This document shows positions 1 through 13,163 of a stretch of 64,000 nt of DNA, piece by piece. Under the pieces are notes generated by a model. It was not told where the DNA came from. It made no database searches and saw only the letters and a program-made list of their open reading frames with translations. The translations under genes and the position numbers were made by a program. The DNA comes from Onchocerca lupi (Eukaryota > Nematoda > Chromadorea > Rhabditida > Onchocercidae), in NCBI GenBank assembly GCA_028564675.1, contig JAOVVO010000465.1, positions 1-64,000 of the forward strand, in the 5' to 3' direction. Every line of letters starts with the position of its first letter. The stretch's first letter is position 1.

Positions 1-253
1 TATTACTACTATTATAATCTTAATAGTTTTTGATTTTATTTATTTCATTTTCAATTACTGACAATATTTCTGAACTTATCTGTAACCTCATCACTGTGGA
101 TGGAAAAAGAAATATAGAAAATTGATAACTTAAAATGATTTATCATCAAATACAAGTCATCTTACTGGCGGCAAGAAAATATTTTTCTTCTTTTAAATTT
201 TAATTTCAAAAAAAAAAAAATAAAAGTTTGTTTAAAAAATACAACTTTATTAG

Positions 254-1891
254 GAATATGTAGCGGCAACAACTATTTTTATTCCACTTTTATATGGACA
301 AATGAAATTTTTAACGGCTTATACCGATATACTGAGGAAAAATTCCGATGTTTCACCAGCGGTTATTTTTTCTTGTTATATTTTTTTTTTTCGCTTGACA
401 ATTTTGAAATTAAATTGATTGATATTAAGTGTCGAAATTCATAGCAGTTTTCCATAACTTCCAAAATAAAAAAGAAAATGAAGGAATTTCTGAAATTGAG
501 TAGCTATCGGAAAATAATTGCATTTAAAATTAATCATTAGATTTCAAATCCAATTATTATATGTTTGAAAGAACGAGTTATTCTGACATACTGAATAGAT
601 GAAATAAAAAAAAATTTTTTTTAAGCCGACAAAAGTAGCGCTTCCATTACGAAAGTGGGGAAGTGTTGATTTGAAAAAAGTGGAAGACAAAGAAAATACG
701 ACACAGAAGAAAAACAAATCCAGTATACTATCACAAAACCAGGTTATTCATTTCATTGAACTTTCAAAGATTGATTTCAAACAAATTTTTAGTATTTTTC
801 CTTCTAATTTATAAAAAAAATGATAGTCTGAAATTACATCAACTTAAGCTTATTAGTTGTCATCCGTAATAAAAACATTTCATTTCAGTCATCGATTGAG
901 AATATTCCACCGGAAGATAAGAAAAAGAAAGCAAAGAAGTAAGATTTCATAAACAATCCTTCGAAAAGAATATAATCTACTAAATCCTCCTTTTTACCCA
1001 ATTATGATATTATTTCAAAAATGAAAACTCTTTGAGAAAAAAAGAGATAATTAGCGAAAGGTAATAGGCCATGATGTTCTTTATTCATGCGAAAAATTTC
1101 TTCTGATCAATGAAATAAATGGCCATATGTTCCACATTGTAATAAATATTTAAATTAACTTCCAATATCGCCATAATCTTCTATTTCATAGAACTGTAAC
1201 TTTTTGATTAATGAATCCTAATTTTGTTCTTACATTTCTTTTGAAAATAGCATAGTTTTAACAATTTTAATTAGGTTTTTGAATCAGGCTAAACTATAAA
1301 TTTATCTCTCATTATCTTATCGTTTACATTTGATTATTTATTTTTATTCTTTTTTCCATCAATTTAAAAACATTTTCGATTTTCCCACTGATAAAAGTTG
1401 AAACATTCGTTGACATCAACATTTCTTCTTTTTTTTTTTTTTTTGTTACTTATTTCATCAACTATTATTTTTTAGAGTAATGAAGAAAAGTACTATAGCC
1501 ATAGCTACAACCAGCAATTTATCGGAATCTACAAAAGCAGCATCATCGAATTTAACTTCCACTATCTCTACACGATCATGTATCTTCAAAGCCAAACAGT
1601 CAAAAAGAAGAATGACTGGTCACTAAAATTTAATATTTTAAATTTTACAATTTCTTTAACGAAATTTAGATTCGTTCTCTAAATTCTTCTAACACACAGT
1701 ATATTTTAATTCAATTTTTTTTTTTTTTTTTTTTTGCAGTGAAAATGAATCCAGATCCTTTCGTGATACCTGCAGCGCTGCCCAAATATCCGTTAGTATC
1801 AACAGGTCATAATCCATTAACATCTGTTAAGAATCGTGCTCCAACTCCAAAACCAAGGATTAAAAATCGACAATCTGACAAAGGCAATTAA
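254..1891 (+). CDS. 3' exons of a gene entering from the left; Lys-rich C-terminal tail, possibly of an SLC6-type transporter
   Basis: Five consecutive exons: 254-361, 626-742, 889-938, 1476-1618, 1740-1891. Each has an AG acceptor and a GT donor (the last ends at TAA), and the reading frame is continuous, giving 189 C-terminal residues. The first exon is hydrophobic (IFIPLLYGQMKFLTAY) and could be a last membrane helix. The second contains PLRKWGS, then comes a long Lys/Ser/Thr-rich, presumably cytosolic tail with PTPKPR near the end. The pattern IP-helix, then P...WG, then a polar tail, is how SLC6 transporters usually end, but the similarity is weak and I infer it only tentatively. The donor after 1618 (GTCACT) is poor; if it is not used, the protein stops at a TAA a few bases later. 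The 5' part of the gene lies outside the window. I am confident of the splicing pattern and unsure of the family. Confidence 0.55.
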
Positions 1892-2034
1892 AGTAATATT
1901 GGTGAGGATAAAATTTTTTTCAAACTTCCCCAGCAATAACAAGACAAATCAAATGCAAATATTGATTTTAATTACGATTAATCTATGTAAAAAAAATATT
2001 CTTTCGTCATTCAAAAATGATGTAAAGATTTTTG

Positions 2035-2040
2035 AATAAA
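2035..2040 (+). promoter_or_regulatory. Candidate polyadenylation signal AATAAA for the left-end gene
   Basis: A canonical AATAAA lies 144 bases after the TAA of the left-end gene, a normal spacing for a nematode 3' UTR. In DNA this AT-rich the hexamer also occurs by chance. Confidence 0.35.
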
Positions 2041-5000
2041 TTTTTGGCATTTTTCATCAAAGCTATCAATGATCACAACCAAATTTTGCTAACTTTTTAT
2101 AGAATTAGGTCAGTAATGATATGTAGGCATAAATCTTACATGATCATGTAAGGATTTTCCATTTTAAACCAACAAATTATTTAATTTAAACTATCTGCGT
2201 AAAATTTCATTCAGACTATCTCGTTTAAACTGTTTCACTTATAAATAGTGCTTTTTCTCTCCATTTGAAAAACTTTTTAAAGAAATTTTCAATACGTTTT
2301 GCGATATCGCCCATGTGAAATCCACAAAATTTAAAACTTTTAAATTGATTTCATTATAAATGACATCAAACTTGGGAAAATTTGACAAATATGATATAAA
2401 ACTTCAAAATGTTTTTCATCATATCATATGTAATTTCAGATAAAATGAACCAAAGAAAAAAGAAACGTTGGAAATTGAAACGCAAATTCCTTTATATATA
2501 TAGTAAAACCATCGAATCTTTGAATTGATTTTATTTTTCAAGCTATTTTTTATTTTTTTTAAACATTGTTATTTATATTTTTTTCTTTTTTTGTTTTTTT
2601 TTTTTTTTTTTTTTGTATAAAATAATGTCACATCACTAATCTCACTTCAAAAAATATAAATTTTATTTATTTTTCTGTTTTTCAAAATTTTATCTTTCTA
2701 ATTAAATTTTATTTATATTTTTATTTTTTGAAATTCTAACTTTCTAATTGCATGTTTTACAATTTATGATGAAATATTCATCAATAATCTTTAAAACTGC
2801 TCTCATAAAAACTGATTTATCCTTAAAAGTAGTTTCATTCTCGACAGGTTAGAAATCTTTTGGATTATTATCACGAAATTTTCGAGAATTTCTTCCCATT
2901 TTAAATTAGCCATTTATGTAAATGATAATTTAATCAAATGTATCGCATAATTGATACTCTGAGAATATAATTTTCTATTGCTGATGAAAAGTGAGCTTCT
3001 TATGGAAATAAAATTCTTTTCTTTCTTTCAAAATTTCTGAAACTTTTTTAAAAACCTGTCATTATGATATGTAATATGACGAAATCAATGATTTATTGTT
3101 TAAATTTCATTGAAAAAAAAAGAGAGGGAAAGTTTAGGATGTCACGCATTGACGACCCAAGAGATTGCATGTTTTTGATAAGAATTTTTCTTATCATGCC
3201 ATTGAATGATAAATGTCCGAAGAACACATAGAAAATATAATAATGTTATGATGGCGCAATAATTTATTCTTCAAGCTTTCTTCGGTACATCCTGTAATAT
3301 TTGTTTCTATAAAATATCCTTAATTCAATTTCTTCTCAAATATTAAGTTATTGTTGAATTAGTAATTAAATTTTTCTAAAAAAGATTAGAATTATAAAAG
3401 TAGCATAAAATCTTGCTAATTATAATTAAGTTGCTTCGATTTTTCTTGTATTTTAGCTTCTTTTTCTTAATCACTTCTAAATTATCACTCAGTAATGATG
3501 TAACATAAATGACGATCAAATATTTTTTTTCAAATTGTAGATGATAAAATATGTCAGTGTATTACATTAAAGACACTATGTAATTAGGAAGATAATCTAT
3601 CAGAATATATTGTAAATTGATATGTTATCATCAGTAAAATCCATTTCTCATTGAATAAGAATTTCTTTCAATAATTAGAATTTTTTAAGAATATCTGTTC
3701 ATTATAATGGATATACTGGTCAAATTTTCTTTTCATATTTTCCAGTTTTTTTTTTTTTTTTTTTTTAATTCAAATCTAAATTTTAAATTTCTTATGTAAT
3801 CGTTTTATAAGCAGTCGATTCGTGGTAATGCTGTTACATTTTAAATGATTGTTTAGATTTTTGGCATTGTTTGAAGATTAAAAAAACCGCGTAATCTGGA
3901 ATCGGTAAAATAAATGACGTAAAAAACCGGTTGTCTATTTCCTTCCTTTCGCCTCTGTCCATCTTTGTGTCAATCAATTCTAAAAAAGTGTTGTAATTTA
4001 AAAATAATGTTTGAAAATGAAACTTTTGAACCGAAAAACTTGTTAGAAATTTAAACTTCATAGTATAATTGGACTTTTCGTTCAAGATTTGAAGGCCATT
4101 TAAAGCATGAAAATACGTTAAAATATATGAATAAACTGTACCTGTTAATTTGGCACAAAAATTTTCTGGAGTTTGTAATTAAGTAATTATGACAAATGTT
4201 CTGTATTGATTAATTATCACATCTTCATAATTATTGCACTAAATTTTCTTGTCTTAAATTTAAAATTTTAATAGCAAGAATTACCGTATGACAATTTTTT
4301 CCTATATATATGTGATAGAATTTATGATATTTTTAAAATTTTATTAAATACAAATTTTTACTAGCTATTCAATCAATTTCTTCCAGTGAATACAATTTTA
4401 TTCGAGAATTTGCAAAATTTTGATATGAAATGCTTGATTGAATTAAATGAATAAATAAATTGTCATGTAAATAAGCTAAATTGATTCTTCAGATTAAATT
4501 TTACAAGCATTTAAAGTAATTTCAGAAGTTTTTGGATAGTTCGATGTACAGTAGTTAATTCTTAGCATTATTATGGATCAATCCTCCTAGAGAATTATCC
4601 AAATTCACATAGATCACTTCTTGGAATTAATATGCTATGAAATTGTAATCTTAATTCGAATATAGTTCCTATTCATACTATTTTATCAAAAGTGTCTCTT
4701 CGATCGATTTTCATAATTCAGCATTGATTAGTGTAAATTTTGTAATTTCATGGTTTTCATGCTTTGATTTTCCAAGTGAAATTTTTGGTTTAATCATTGT
4801 GAAAGATAGATTTTATCAGTTTTTAAATGCTATTCTGTTATTTGAGATATAGTTTATTTAAATGCATGATAAGTTCATAGTTCGAGAAATCGATATTCGT
4901 TATACTCATATTGTCGAATAGAAAATAGTTGGCGAAATTGTTTCGGTCAAATGGTCTAGTTTGTTGATGAAAACATTGTGAAAATGACCCAACAAATATA

Positions 5001-6980
5001 TGCGATCGACGATTGGATAGATGAATGGCTGGAGAGGTCATCTGGTAATTTTTGAAAGTAATATTAAACCGTTCTGCAATGTGGTCTGCCGATAATTGCA
5101 TGTTTGGCGATGTATAATATGTAGGAATAATTGCTGTCCCTTGGTCACTGTCAACTTTTGCACATCTTTTCATTAAGAGGTGATGAAAAGATGTACTTCA
5201 ACTTATAATTCTTCCCTTTACCCTTTACATCACTACCTATCGATTCAATCTTTCTCTACATCATCGTATCCAAAGAAACATTGGCCATTGTATGTCACTA
5301 ACTTCTTCACAACTTAACACCTCCTATTTTTAGCGCCATGATTGTTTGTTTGCATTAACGGATTACCTAACTGCTTGTCTATCGGAATTTTTTTTTGAAA
5401 ATTTTCAAATTTCTTGTTTTTATCAAGTATATATAATAATATATAGTATATATAATAATCGAATATAATAAGCTTATAAGCAATTATCAAATGTAGGAAT
5501 TGTAATAATTGAGCATATATTTGATAGTACAAATGGTTGGCAGTTTTTAGCAAATTAAAAAGACCGCTGTATTTTTTCGGCATTTTTGAGACAAATAATC
5601 TAAGTCGCCGATAGTGAAAATAAGAGAGCAAAGGTATGTAAAGTGATTTATGATTACATAATATGTTTCGGAAGATAAGTGAACAATCGCATACAATATG
5701 CAGTGATTGACCAAATAATATTACGAATTTTTTTGTTCATCTATTCTTTATCACTGTTGTTCCAGTTTTCATCGAATAGTTTCGAACTTAACAATTATAA
5801 CTAATCAGATAAAAAGCGATGTTTCCGACAAAAATCAATTCAAAATGTGAGCATCTTTCGACTTGATATATTGTTGAATAAATAGTTCGGAGAAAAAAAA
5901 AAAAATGATACATTGTTGATAAAGATGATACTTCTCTTTTTCGGATTTACACAGCTTTCGAAATTGAAATTTAATAATTGAATTTATAATTCTATCAATT
6001 GCTTTTATCATCCAATCATAAATTTGATTAACATTCTTAATACCATTAAATTATCATCACTAGCTGTAAACAGAATTGTATGAGGATATACTGTTTTGCA
6101 ATTATTACAATTAAAACTAATCCGAAAGTGTATGAACAAGCTGCTTCTCGTCCTTTTTCCATTTATTATTGCTATAAATCTCGAGAATATTTAAATTCAC
6201 CATTCTATTCGAAGAAATATCGAAATATTGACAGCCAATTATATATAGCTAAATATGAGAACTCTGAATATCGCTGAACAACAGAATTTAGAGTTTTCAT
6301 ATATAATATACTATAGAAATGTAATATACTTCTAATATACGAAAATTTGCACAGATTTTGAATATGATAATTTTCATTAAATAGCTACAATTATATTAAA
6401 TCGAAAATAAGATCAAATCCCATACAATGATTGCTCCGAAGAACACTTGGAGCTTATTTTCGGGATAGATTTTATGTTTTCTTTATGAGTTATTTATCGA
6501 AAAAATTGCTATATTTATTTGTATTTGATAATTCAATATGTTGTACTGATTATTGTAATGGACATACTAAATGCTCTCATTCAATTGAAATGGACGTATA
6601 AATTGTCTTCATTCTTACCTGAGACCAAAGTTTTTGTGCTGAGATTTTTATTGCGAATATTCAAAAAAACTGTGCTATGGTTTGTTCTTTGGTGTTATTT
6701 TCAACAAAATATATCTGAGGTACGGTATTAATTTTACAAATAATAAACATTATAATCTTTTATATCTCTCATGCAAGTACTGGCATAACATTGATTATCA
6801 TTTTGGGTAATTCAAATGATAAATTCAGTCATTCTAGAAGTTTCAATGAACAATTATAATTGGATAAGCAACGAAAAACTTCATACCTTTCATATCATTG
6901 ATTAAAAGTGAAAAGAAATGTTATCAACGATTTAATTTCATTTTTTCCGTTGCGGTAAATCTCTTCAAGATGAAAGAATC
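2041..6980. other. AT-rich intergenic stretch with no convincing gene
   Basis: About 5 kb of A/T-run-rich DNA. Two open stretches have less biased codon use than their surroundings: 4838-5173 on the minus strand (111 codons) and 6080-6277 on the plus strand (65 codons, Tyr-rich). Neither shows a recognisable domain or a clear splice context, so they are listed only as observations. Nothing else is supportable. Confidence 0.5.
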
Positions 6981-7765
6981 TTCGTCCCTTTGTCCGTTGT
7001 TACTTTCAAACGACACATCCATTGTTCTTCCCTCCGGTGTGCATCAGTTTCACGGTATCACCCAATTTCTCCTCCTTCCATTTCCATCGTTCCATTATGA
7101 TAGATTGATATTCTACGTTGATATTTCTCTTTTCTCCCAATTTAACTAGTTTGGGCGCCAAATTTCTGATTGTTTGCTTAGACGACAACCTTCCAATCCA
7201 TCCCATCCATCTTTCTGCTATGCTAGGAAGCGATAGGCGCAAAGCGACAACCTGATGCCGAATGATTGGAGCGATCGGTGAGTTGATAAAAGAGCAGCAG
7301 GGAAGGATGTTGCCATCAGATAGATATCTGTCATACATCATGATGATAATGCTCGTTCAGGCCAAATTATCAGATCGTTACTCCATGCCACAACATTACC
7401 ACTCACATCCTATTTTACGCATCAATTTTCCCTCTTTCCCTCTATTAGTAGAGAAATTTTGAATTTAATCAAATCGATAGGTTACCGATTTGAATTGGAC
7501 ATCATTGACCTTCCCGGTAATAGTTCGTTCTAACTAGCAGTTAACTAGCTGTTGTAATTCTATTCTAAGAGATAGAGAGAGAAAGAGAGGGAGAGAGGCA
7601 GATATACGGGGAGAAAGAGAGGAAAATTTGAGAAAAGAGCACGGGAGAGGGAAGCGGAGAGGTGAAGAGGAGGTAAATAATATTAATTCTTTCTTCGCCC
7701 TTCCTCCGACAGATTATTATAAATTTAGGCGCGAAATAGGTACCCAACTGTTGTGCAGTGTATGT
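6981..7765. promoter_or_regulatory. Less AT-rich block with two E2F-type sites and a GAGA-rich tract; candidate promoter
   Basis: This roughly 0.8-kb block is visibly richer in G+C than the flanking DNA. It contains GCGCCAAA at 7155-7162 and GCGCGAAA at 7729-7736. Both match the E2F consensus TTTSSCGC on the minus strand. A GA-repeat tract (7568-7675) lies between them. Open frames run on both strands here, but they look like by-products of composition. E2F7/8 genes are commonly E2F-regulated, so the block could drive the atypical E2F gene whose first coding exon is at 13.2 kb, through a non-coding 5' exon I cannot see. A promoter for an undetected gene on either strand is equally possible. 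Confidence 0.35.
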
Positions 7766-9205
7766 GTGTTCCCATTCTTATTCCATCATATCCTTTAAAT
7801 CTTGTGTTTTCAGATTTTATTTCAAATTATCAACAAATCATCAGTAGCATATACCGATCGGATATTTCACTTACTTTTTCAAATTTTAAATTGATAAGTA
7901 AAATTTGTTCGAAATTTTGGTTGGAAATATAACTTTCATATTGCTAAAAAAATGATTTACCATATATTATAAAATATTATTTCGCAAATGAAATGGTTTT
8001 TTTAATTACTCTTGATAAAATGTCCAAATTTTTTATAGAATTGCGAATTTAATACAATTTAATAATATAAATTCAAATTAGAACTAATGGTTATTGTTAT
8101 TCTTCCCCTAATTTCAATTGTTATAAATTGTAAGCTTTTTTCCCTTCTCATTATCATCTACAGCATCTTTGTATATATATACAAAGACAGTACTATAATT
8201 ATATATAAAGATTAAAGGTTATATATATAAATATATCAAAACCTTTATATATATAATTATAGTACTGATTCTTTTTATGTAAAAGAAGTTCCGATATCTT
8301 CAGTTCAAAATATATTTCCTATAATGAACTCTAACCTTTTACGTTCCTATATATCGTTTTATAAAGATACGATGATAATACTGATAACAGTATTTGATGG
8401 CAGTACTTTACTGTCATTTGTGTATTGAACTACTCTAATCGAATTATTTATTTTAAGGAAGGTGTAGAATAGTTTTTTCAAGCCGAGATTATTTCAGCTT
8501 TTTGATTTCTGTTACGCAAAGCATTAAGGTACTATTCCAGTTTCATTGGCGTATCATATAATTACCGTAACACACAAATATGTTTTAGAGACATTCTTTT
8601 AAGCGATATTTGACAAAACTTCTAAAATTTGACTGAAATAACAAGTTTAATCCCAAGTTCAAAATGCTTTTTTAACATTGAAAGTAATAAGTTTTTTAGT
8701 AAAATAAACTTAATAATGTAATTCATTGTCTGCATCCTAAACTAGTGTTGCAGTATTTTCATGTGCAGATATTTTAGACATTTGATATCGTTTGATAAAA
8801 ATTGGAAGTAATGTGCACATAAGTAACTGATGAGGTAATTAGAATTGATTCTTCAGTTTATTATTCCCGTACGTTTTCTATTTTGTGTCAGTGCAAAAAT
8901 TCTCCACTATCATTTACATATGCATGAACATGTAATTGTGGTTGTGATATCAAAAGTTATAATGCAAGACTAACGTACTTAATGCAAATGAAATGGTAAT
9001 TTTAAATGATTCAATTGATTGTCTTTCTAAATAGTAGGCTATTATGAATGGTCTGATTGTTGTTTTAGCATTGATATCACTAAAATAGGAAAGGAAAGAA
9101 GCAAATATCTCCGTTTGAAATGATCCTTGGGAACAAACAAAAAACAAACAATCAAAAAATTAATTGCAGAAGGAATTCTACCGATTCCTTTCCCGCCAGT
9201 TTTTA
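7766..9205. other. Intergenic, AT-rich, with an inverted-repeat cluster
   Basis: No gene is visible. The only notable structure is the nested palindrome and inverted-repeat group at 8167-8267, listed separately. Confidence 0.5.
8167..8267. repeat. Palindrome plus a 23-25-bp inverted repeat
   Basis: A perfect 20-bp palindrome (CTTTGTATATATATACAAAG) sits at 8167-8186. It is followed by arms at 8188-8210 and 8243-8267 that are reverse complements of each other apart from one TA dinucleotide of length difference, separated by a 32-base AT-rich spacer. The group could fold into a long hairpin. It may be a decayed small inverted-repeat element or simple palindromic AT expansion. Confidence 0.6.
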
Positions 9206-9554
9206 GCAACTGGCTGAACGGCAGCGGAAAATGTAAATGTTCGTTTGTTCGAAATTTTAAATCTCTGGAAGTTCTTAAACACGCGCCTTATCTATATAAA
9301 AACACGCATCGCTTCTTATGCAATGTTGTTTCGAAATTTCAAATCAATCGGTGAAGAATCTGAAATGTTGTATAAAAATGAACAATGCAGAAAGTAGACG
9401 TGTCAATAAATTAAGTCCATTCACTACTTCTACCTATCAGAGGTGTTACAGATAAAAAAAGTAGTAGGTATATCTATATATCAAAGCAATCGGTGAAGAA
9501 TTTGATGTGGAAATGAACAACGAACATTTACATTTTTATTTATATAGATTAGTC
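9206..9554. mobile_element. Short non-autonomous Helitron-family copy
   Basis: The left part (AAATGTAAATGTTCGTTTGTTC at about 9230) and the right end (ACATTTACATTTTTATTTATATAGATT at about 9525-9551) match, in opposite orientation, the ends of the other family copies in this window. The middle shares the motif ATTTCAAATCAATCGGTGAAGAAT with the 12.4-kb and 47.95-kb copies, and part of it is repeated internally (about 9340 and 9485). It keeps no protein remnant. Assignment to Helitron comes from the larger copies with the same ends. Confidence 0.6.
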
Positions 9555-11618
9555 GTAAAAAGTAGCTCTCGGTAAATGTTACACAATAGATTTCAATTGT
9601 AATTTTGATCGTGTTGATTTTAAAAATAATCGAAGGAAAAAAAAGTACTAATAAAGTTTCCAACAACAAACGGATAACGGAGATGAGCAACTCCAATAAA
9701 AAGGTTTGAATTGTTGGAGAATCTAATAGAGCTCCATGAAAGAGACGAAGATTATTTCTTTTTAGGATAAGTAATTTAAATGGTTCTTTACCCGAGTGGT
9801 TAATCTATAAGTTCTCATAACAGAACACTTTCACCTCAACTTCTTGCAAAACACTTAGGAGGGGTCGAAGAGATGGAGGAGGACAAAAATAGCTGCCGTT
9901 CGGTGTTATTTTGATCGATGAATATAGATAGAAGAATGATTTCCCACAAATTTTTTTCCTCTTTTCTATTCTGCGGTTTTTTTTTCTCTATCTTATTCAG
10001 TGCTATCTTCCATTTTCTAAATCTGGCTCACTTCGTTTTATCCATTTCTCTTATGCCAATAATTCCGCCAACGCAATTTTTTTTTTTTTTTTCTGGAACT
10101 CATATTTTCACATATATTACAGTAGGAGGGAAATATCTCACACTGCTCTTATGAATAGTCAATAACACTGAGAGAAATTTAAGTATTCTTTAAGTAGAAA
10201 TTTTAATAAATATTAATTTAAGTAAGTATTCTTAAGTAAGATTATTTAAATAGATAATATTGGATTTATATATAAATATAAAGCATGAATACATGTAATC
10301 GATAATCACCTAAGTATAGGTAAGAAATGAAGTAGTATAATAATTGTAGAGGTATGTAATATAAACTGTATGGTATGATAAATTGGCCAACTGTCGGAAA
10401 AAAACGCAATAATTGCTAAAATAGATGTATATTATATGGCCCCGGAGATATACATTTAGATTACCTAAATTGAGTACGAAAGCAATTATCCAATATGAAA
10501 TAAAAAAATATCACAGAAAAAAATGAATAGTTCAGAAGAGCAAAAATTGTTTATTATTTGTTAGTTCAGTATTATCGTAGCAGTTTGCAAGGAGAAATTT
10601 CACTGATCTCTTTTAAGACAAAATCAAGCATTTAAAACTTTTTATTAAGGTTATATTTGTTGGAATTTAAAATATTGTAATATCTTAACCGCTAAATATT
10701 TGGATTCTAAAAAAATTATTACATAATGACTGTTAGATATACTATTAGATTTTGGTTTGGATTCATACTTGTTTCATTCTAAAATATATAACAAAATAAT
10801 TCTTTTTTTTCGTTGTATGAAGAAAAAAAAGAAACATTAGATGCCGGCTGATTAAAATATTACTATTATACTCTTAGTTTAAAATTCCTAGAAATGAAAA
10901 AAAGAAGTACATTACTTGAAGATTTCTTAATTTTCCTAAAATTTTCATTATTTTCTTTTCCTATTTTTATTAGTTTATACTTTTTCTTTTTTTTTTTTTT
11001 TTTTCAGAACTACTTCAAAAAGCAGTTGATCTGAGGGATTTTTAAATTGATCATAATTTAAGAATTTCTGCATTAACATGAAAGATTATGATGATCATAT
11101 TATCAAATTTGGCATGATAACATGATCATATTTTATAATCAAATTTAATCCATTCTTTAAGGATTTAAATTCAGTAGATGCTATTTCACTTTTTTTTTTA
11201 GTTCCAGAAATTATATTCAGTAAAATTTACAGATCATTCTTTTTGGATGCATCAACAATCGTTAACGTTCGGAGGTTACCGGTGGCCAAAAAATGATTCA
11301 GCTGAAGTATATTATTTATTCTATTTATTTTGCGAGAATTTCTGAATCCTTGGAGATTGGTAGATGATTTTCCATAAAAGTCTGATGCCGGTATTACAAG
11401 TCTTTCGCGTTAGATGTATTGGAAAAGATCGGGCAATGTTAATAATTTGAGTGAAAATCACAGTAACTAATGATCAGTTGTTTATTTATGTATAGCATTT
11501 ATTTTAGTATTTGCTACTTTTATACAACATGTGATTATAGAATGGAATATATAATCAGCGTGAAGCGAGATTCATTAAAAATTCAGTATCTTCGAAAGGT
11601 TCGTTTACGTTTATTATT
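9555..11618. other. Intergenic, nothing recognisable
   Basis: AT-rich DNA with several T-runs and no open frame with domain content or consistent exon boundaries. Confidence 0.5.
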
Positions 11619-12518
11619 AACTAGCTGGACCGCCACCTTCGCATGGTTAGGTCAGCTAGTCTATATAAGTAATAATGTAAATGCTCGTTTGTTCAAAATC
11701 TTAAACCAACGAAAGTTCTCACTGACTGCTTTGAAAATCTGACACAGCGTTCAAATATGCGCATGTTTCTGTATGTTTTTTTTTTTTTTTTTTTTTGCAT
11801 GTTTTCTTTTTTTTTTTATTTGCGCAATATGCGCATTTTTTTATTTTTATATACTGCGTTGCTGTGGCTCAATCTGTTACTCTTTGTTCTTGACCCAAGA
11901 ATAGCTCGTTCACTCAATCAGTCGTGATTCTTATAATTGGTTTGAATATTGGAAAATACTTTTTCAACTAATTCTTCTTTTGACGTCAATAAATTGCGGA
12001 ACTTATGAGGCAATGAATTTCGTCCTGAGATCAGATCAACTACACCTTTCCTTCTCCCATTTCCAGCAATTGATGGGAGAATGTCTCAGCTGATTGATTG
12101 TTTTGCAACACGCATGTTTGTAGTTAGTTTTAACATCTTTATGTGTCGCCACAAAGTTGAAACTGACTTCTGATTGAACTTGAACTTGAACCTGAACTCC
12201 TGCTGCCTTCGAAGTGTGTGACTAAAATGACTGAAGTTCCGAATTCCTGACCTTTTAAATCCTTCGGAATTTCTCCTGTAACAGATCGCCTTATGATTGG
12301 TTTATCTTACATCCTATTACAGAAAATAAGCATGTGACCGTGCTAGGTTCAGTCCGTTCACTTACTTTTAGATGTTGGAGGTGTAACAGGTGAAAAAAAA
12401 GTGTCTATATAAAAACATATCCTATTCGATTTGTTTTAAAATTCCAAATCAATAAAGAATTTGAAACGTTGTGTTAAAATGAACAATGAACATTTACATT
12501 TTTATTTATATAGATTAA
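11619..12518. mobile_element. Helitron-family copy with a decayed helicase C-terminal fragment (minus strand)
   Basis: The left end has ACTAGCTGGAC, then TCTATATAAG and AATGTAAATGCTCGTTTG. The right end has GAACATTTACATTTTTATT then TATATAGATTA, the inverse of the left end. On the minus strand, roughly 12175 down to 11885, the translation reads in pieces as NMRV, then SGRNSLPHKFRNLL, SKEELVEKVFSNIQTNY and LSERA. This is the pattern at the C-terminus of the PIF1-like helicase domain of Helitron Rep/helicase proteins, but it is interrupted by stops and frame changes. The same piece is better kept in the copy at 53.9 kb. It cannot encode an active enzyme. Confidence 0.7.
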
Positions 12519-13163
12519 CTTTAAGTTTTAAATTGGAGTTTTTGATATATAAATGTTTAAGTATAATAAATTTGTTTGTTATAAAACATCTAAGCAGATT
12601 ATTTGAAGAAATTTTACAATTTTTTCAGGATGAAATCAAAGCGAAGTTTCAGAATAAAACTGCTTATATTTAAAGTTCAAAATAACTTTACCCCAAAATT
12701 TAAAATAGTGTATTTAAAGTAGTATAATATATTAATATTTGACTTTCAGAAGCATAATAGAAAAATTTCCCAATATTTCAGGACTTAATTTTGAATTGAA
12801 TTGGTCTTTTGAGTTTTCAGAATTTCATGCCTCTACTTAGCTTCTTAATCCTAAAATTCTGCTACTAAAAGGAATCTTAAGTAATTACCAATTGAAATTG
12901 TGAGAATCTTCTATATCAAGCATTTATATCAAAAATTACCCGAATAACTACTTATCATGGAGAAGAGAATGCTTGCTTAAATTTTTTAGATGAAATGAAT
13001 TTCTAGATCCATAATTTTTTTAAAACTTCCAGACAATGTGTGGAAATCTGACATAAATTTAATTATTTTTTGCTTGATCTATATTTTTCCTTTATTTTAT
13101 ATTGATGGATTTATACTTTCATTGCTTTTTTTAAAAGTAATTTATTCAAGCGAGTTTTTTCAG
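12519..13163. other. Intergenic or 5' flank of the E2F gene
   Basis: AT-rich sequence between a Helitron copy and the first recognised E2F exon. No promoter element can be called with confidence. Confidence 0.4.

Noticed and set aside
7006..7462. Overlapping open frames on both strands (111 codons minus, 66 and 83 codons plus) in the GC-richer block.
   Set aside because: Open frames on both strands at once are expected from the composition. There is no domain, and a promoter-like region is a simpler reading.
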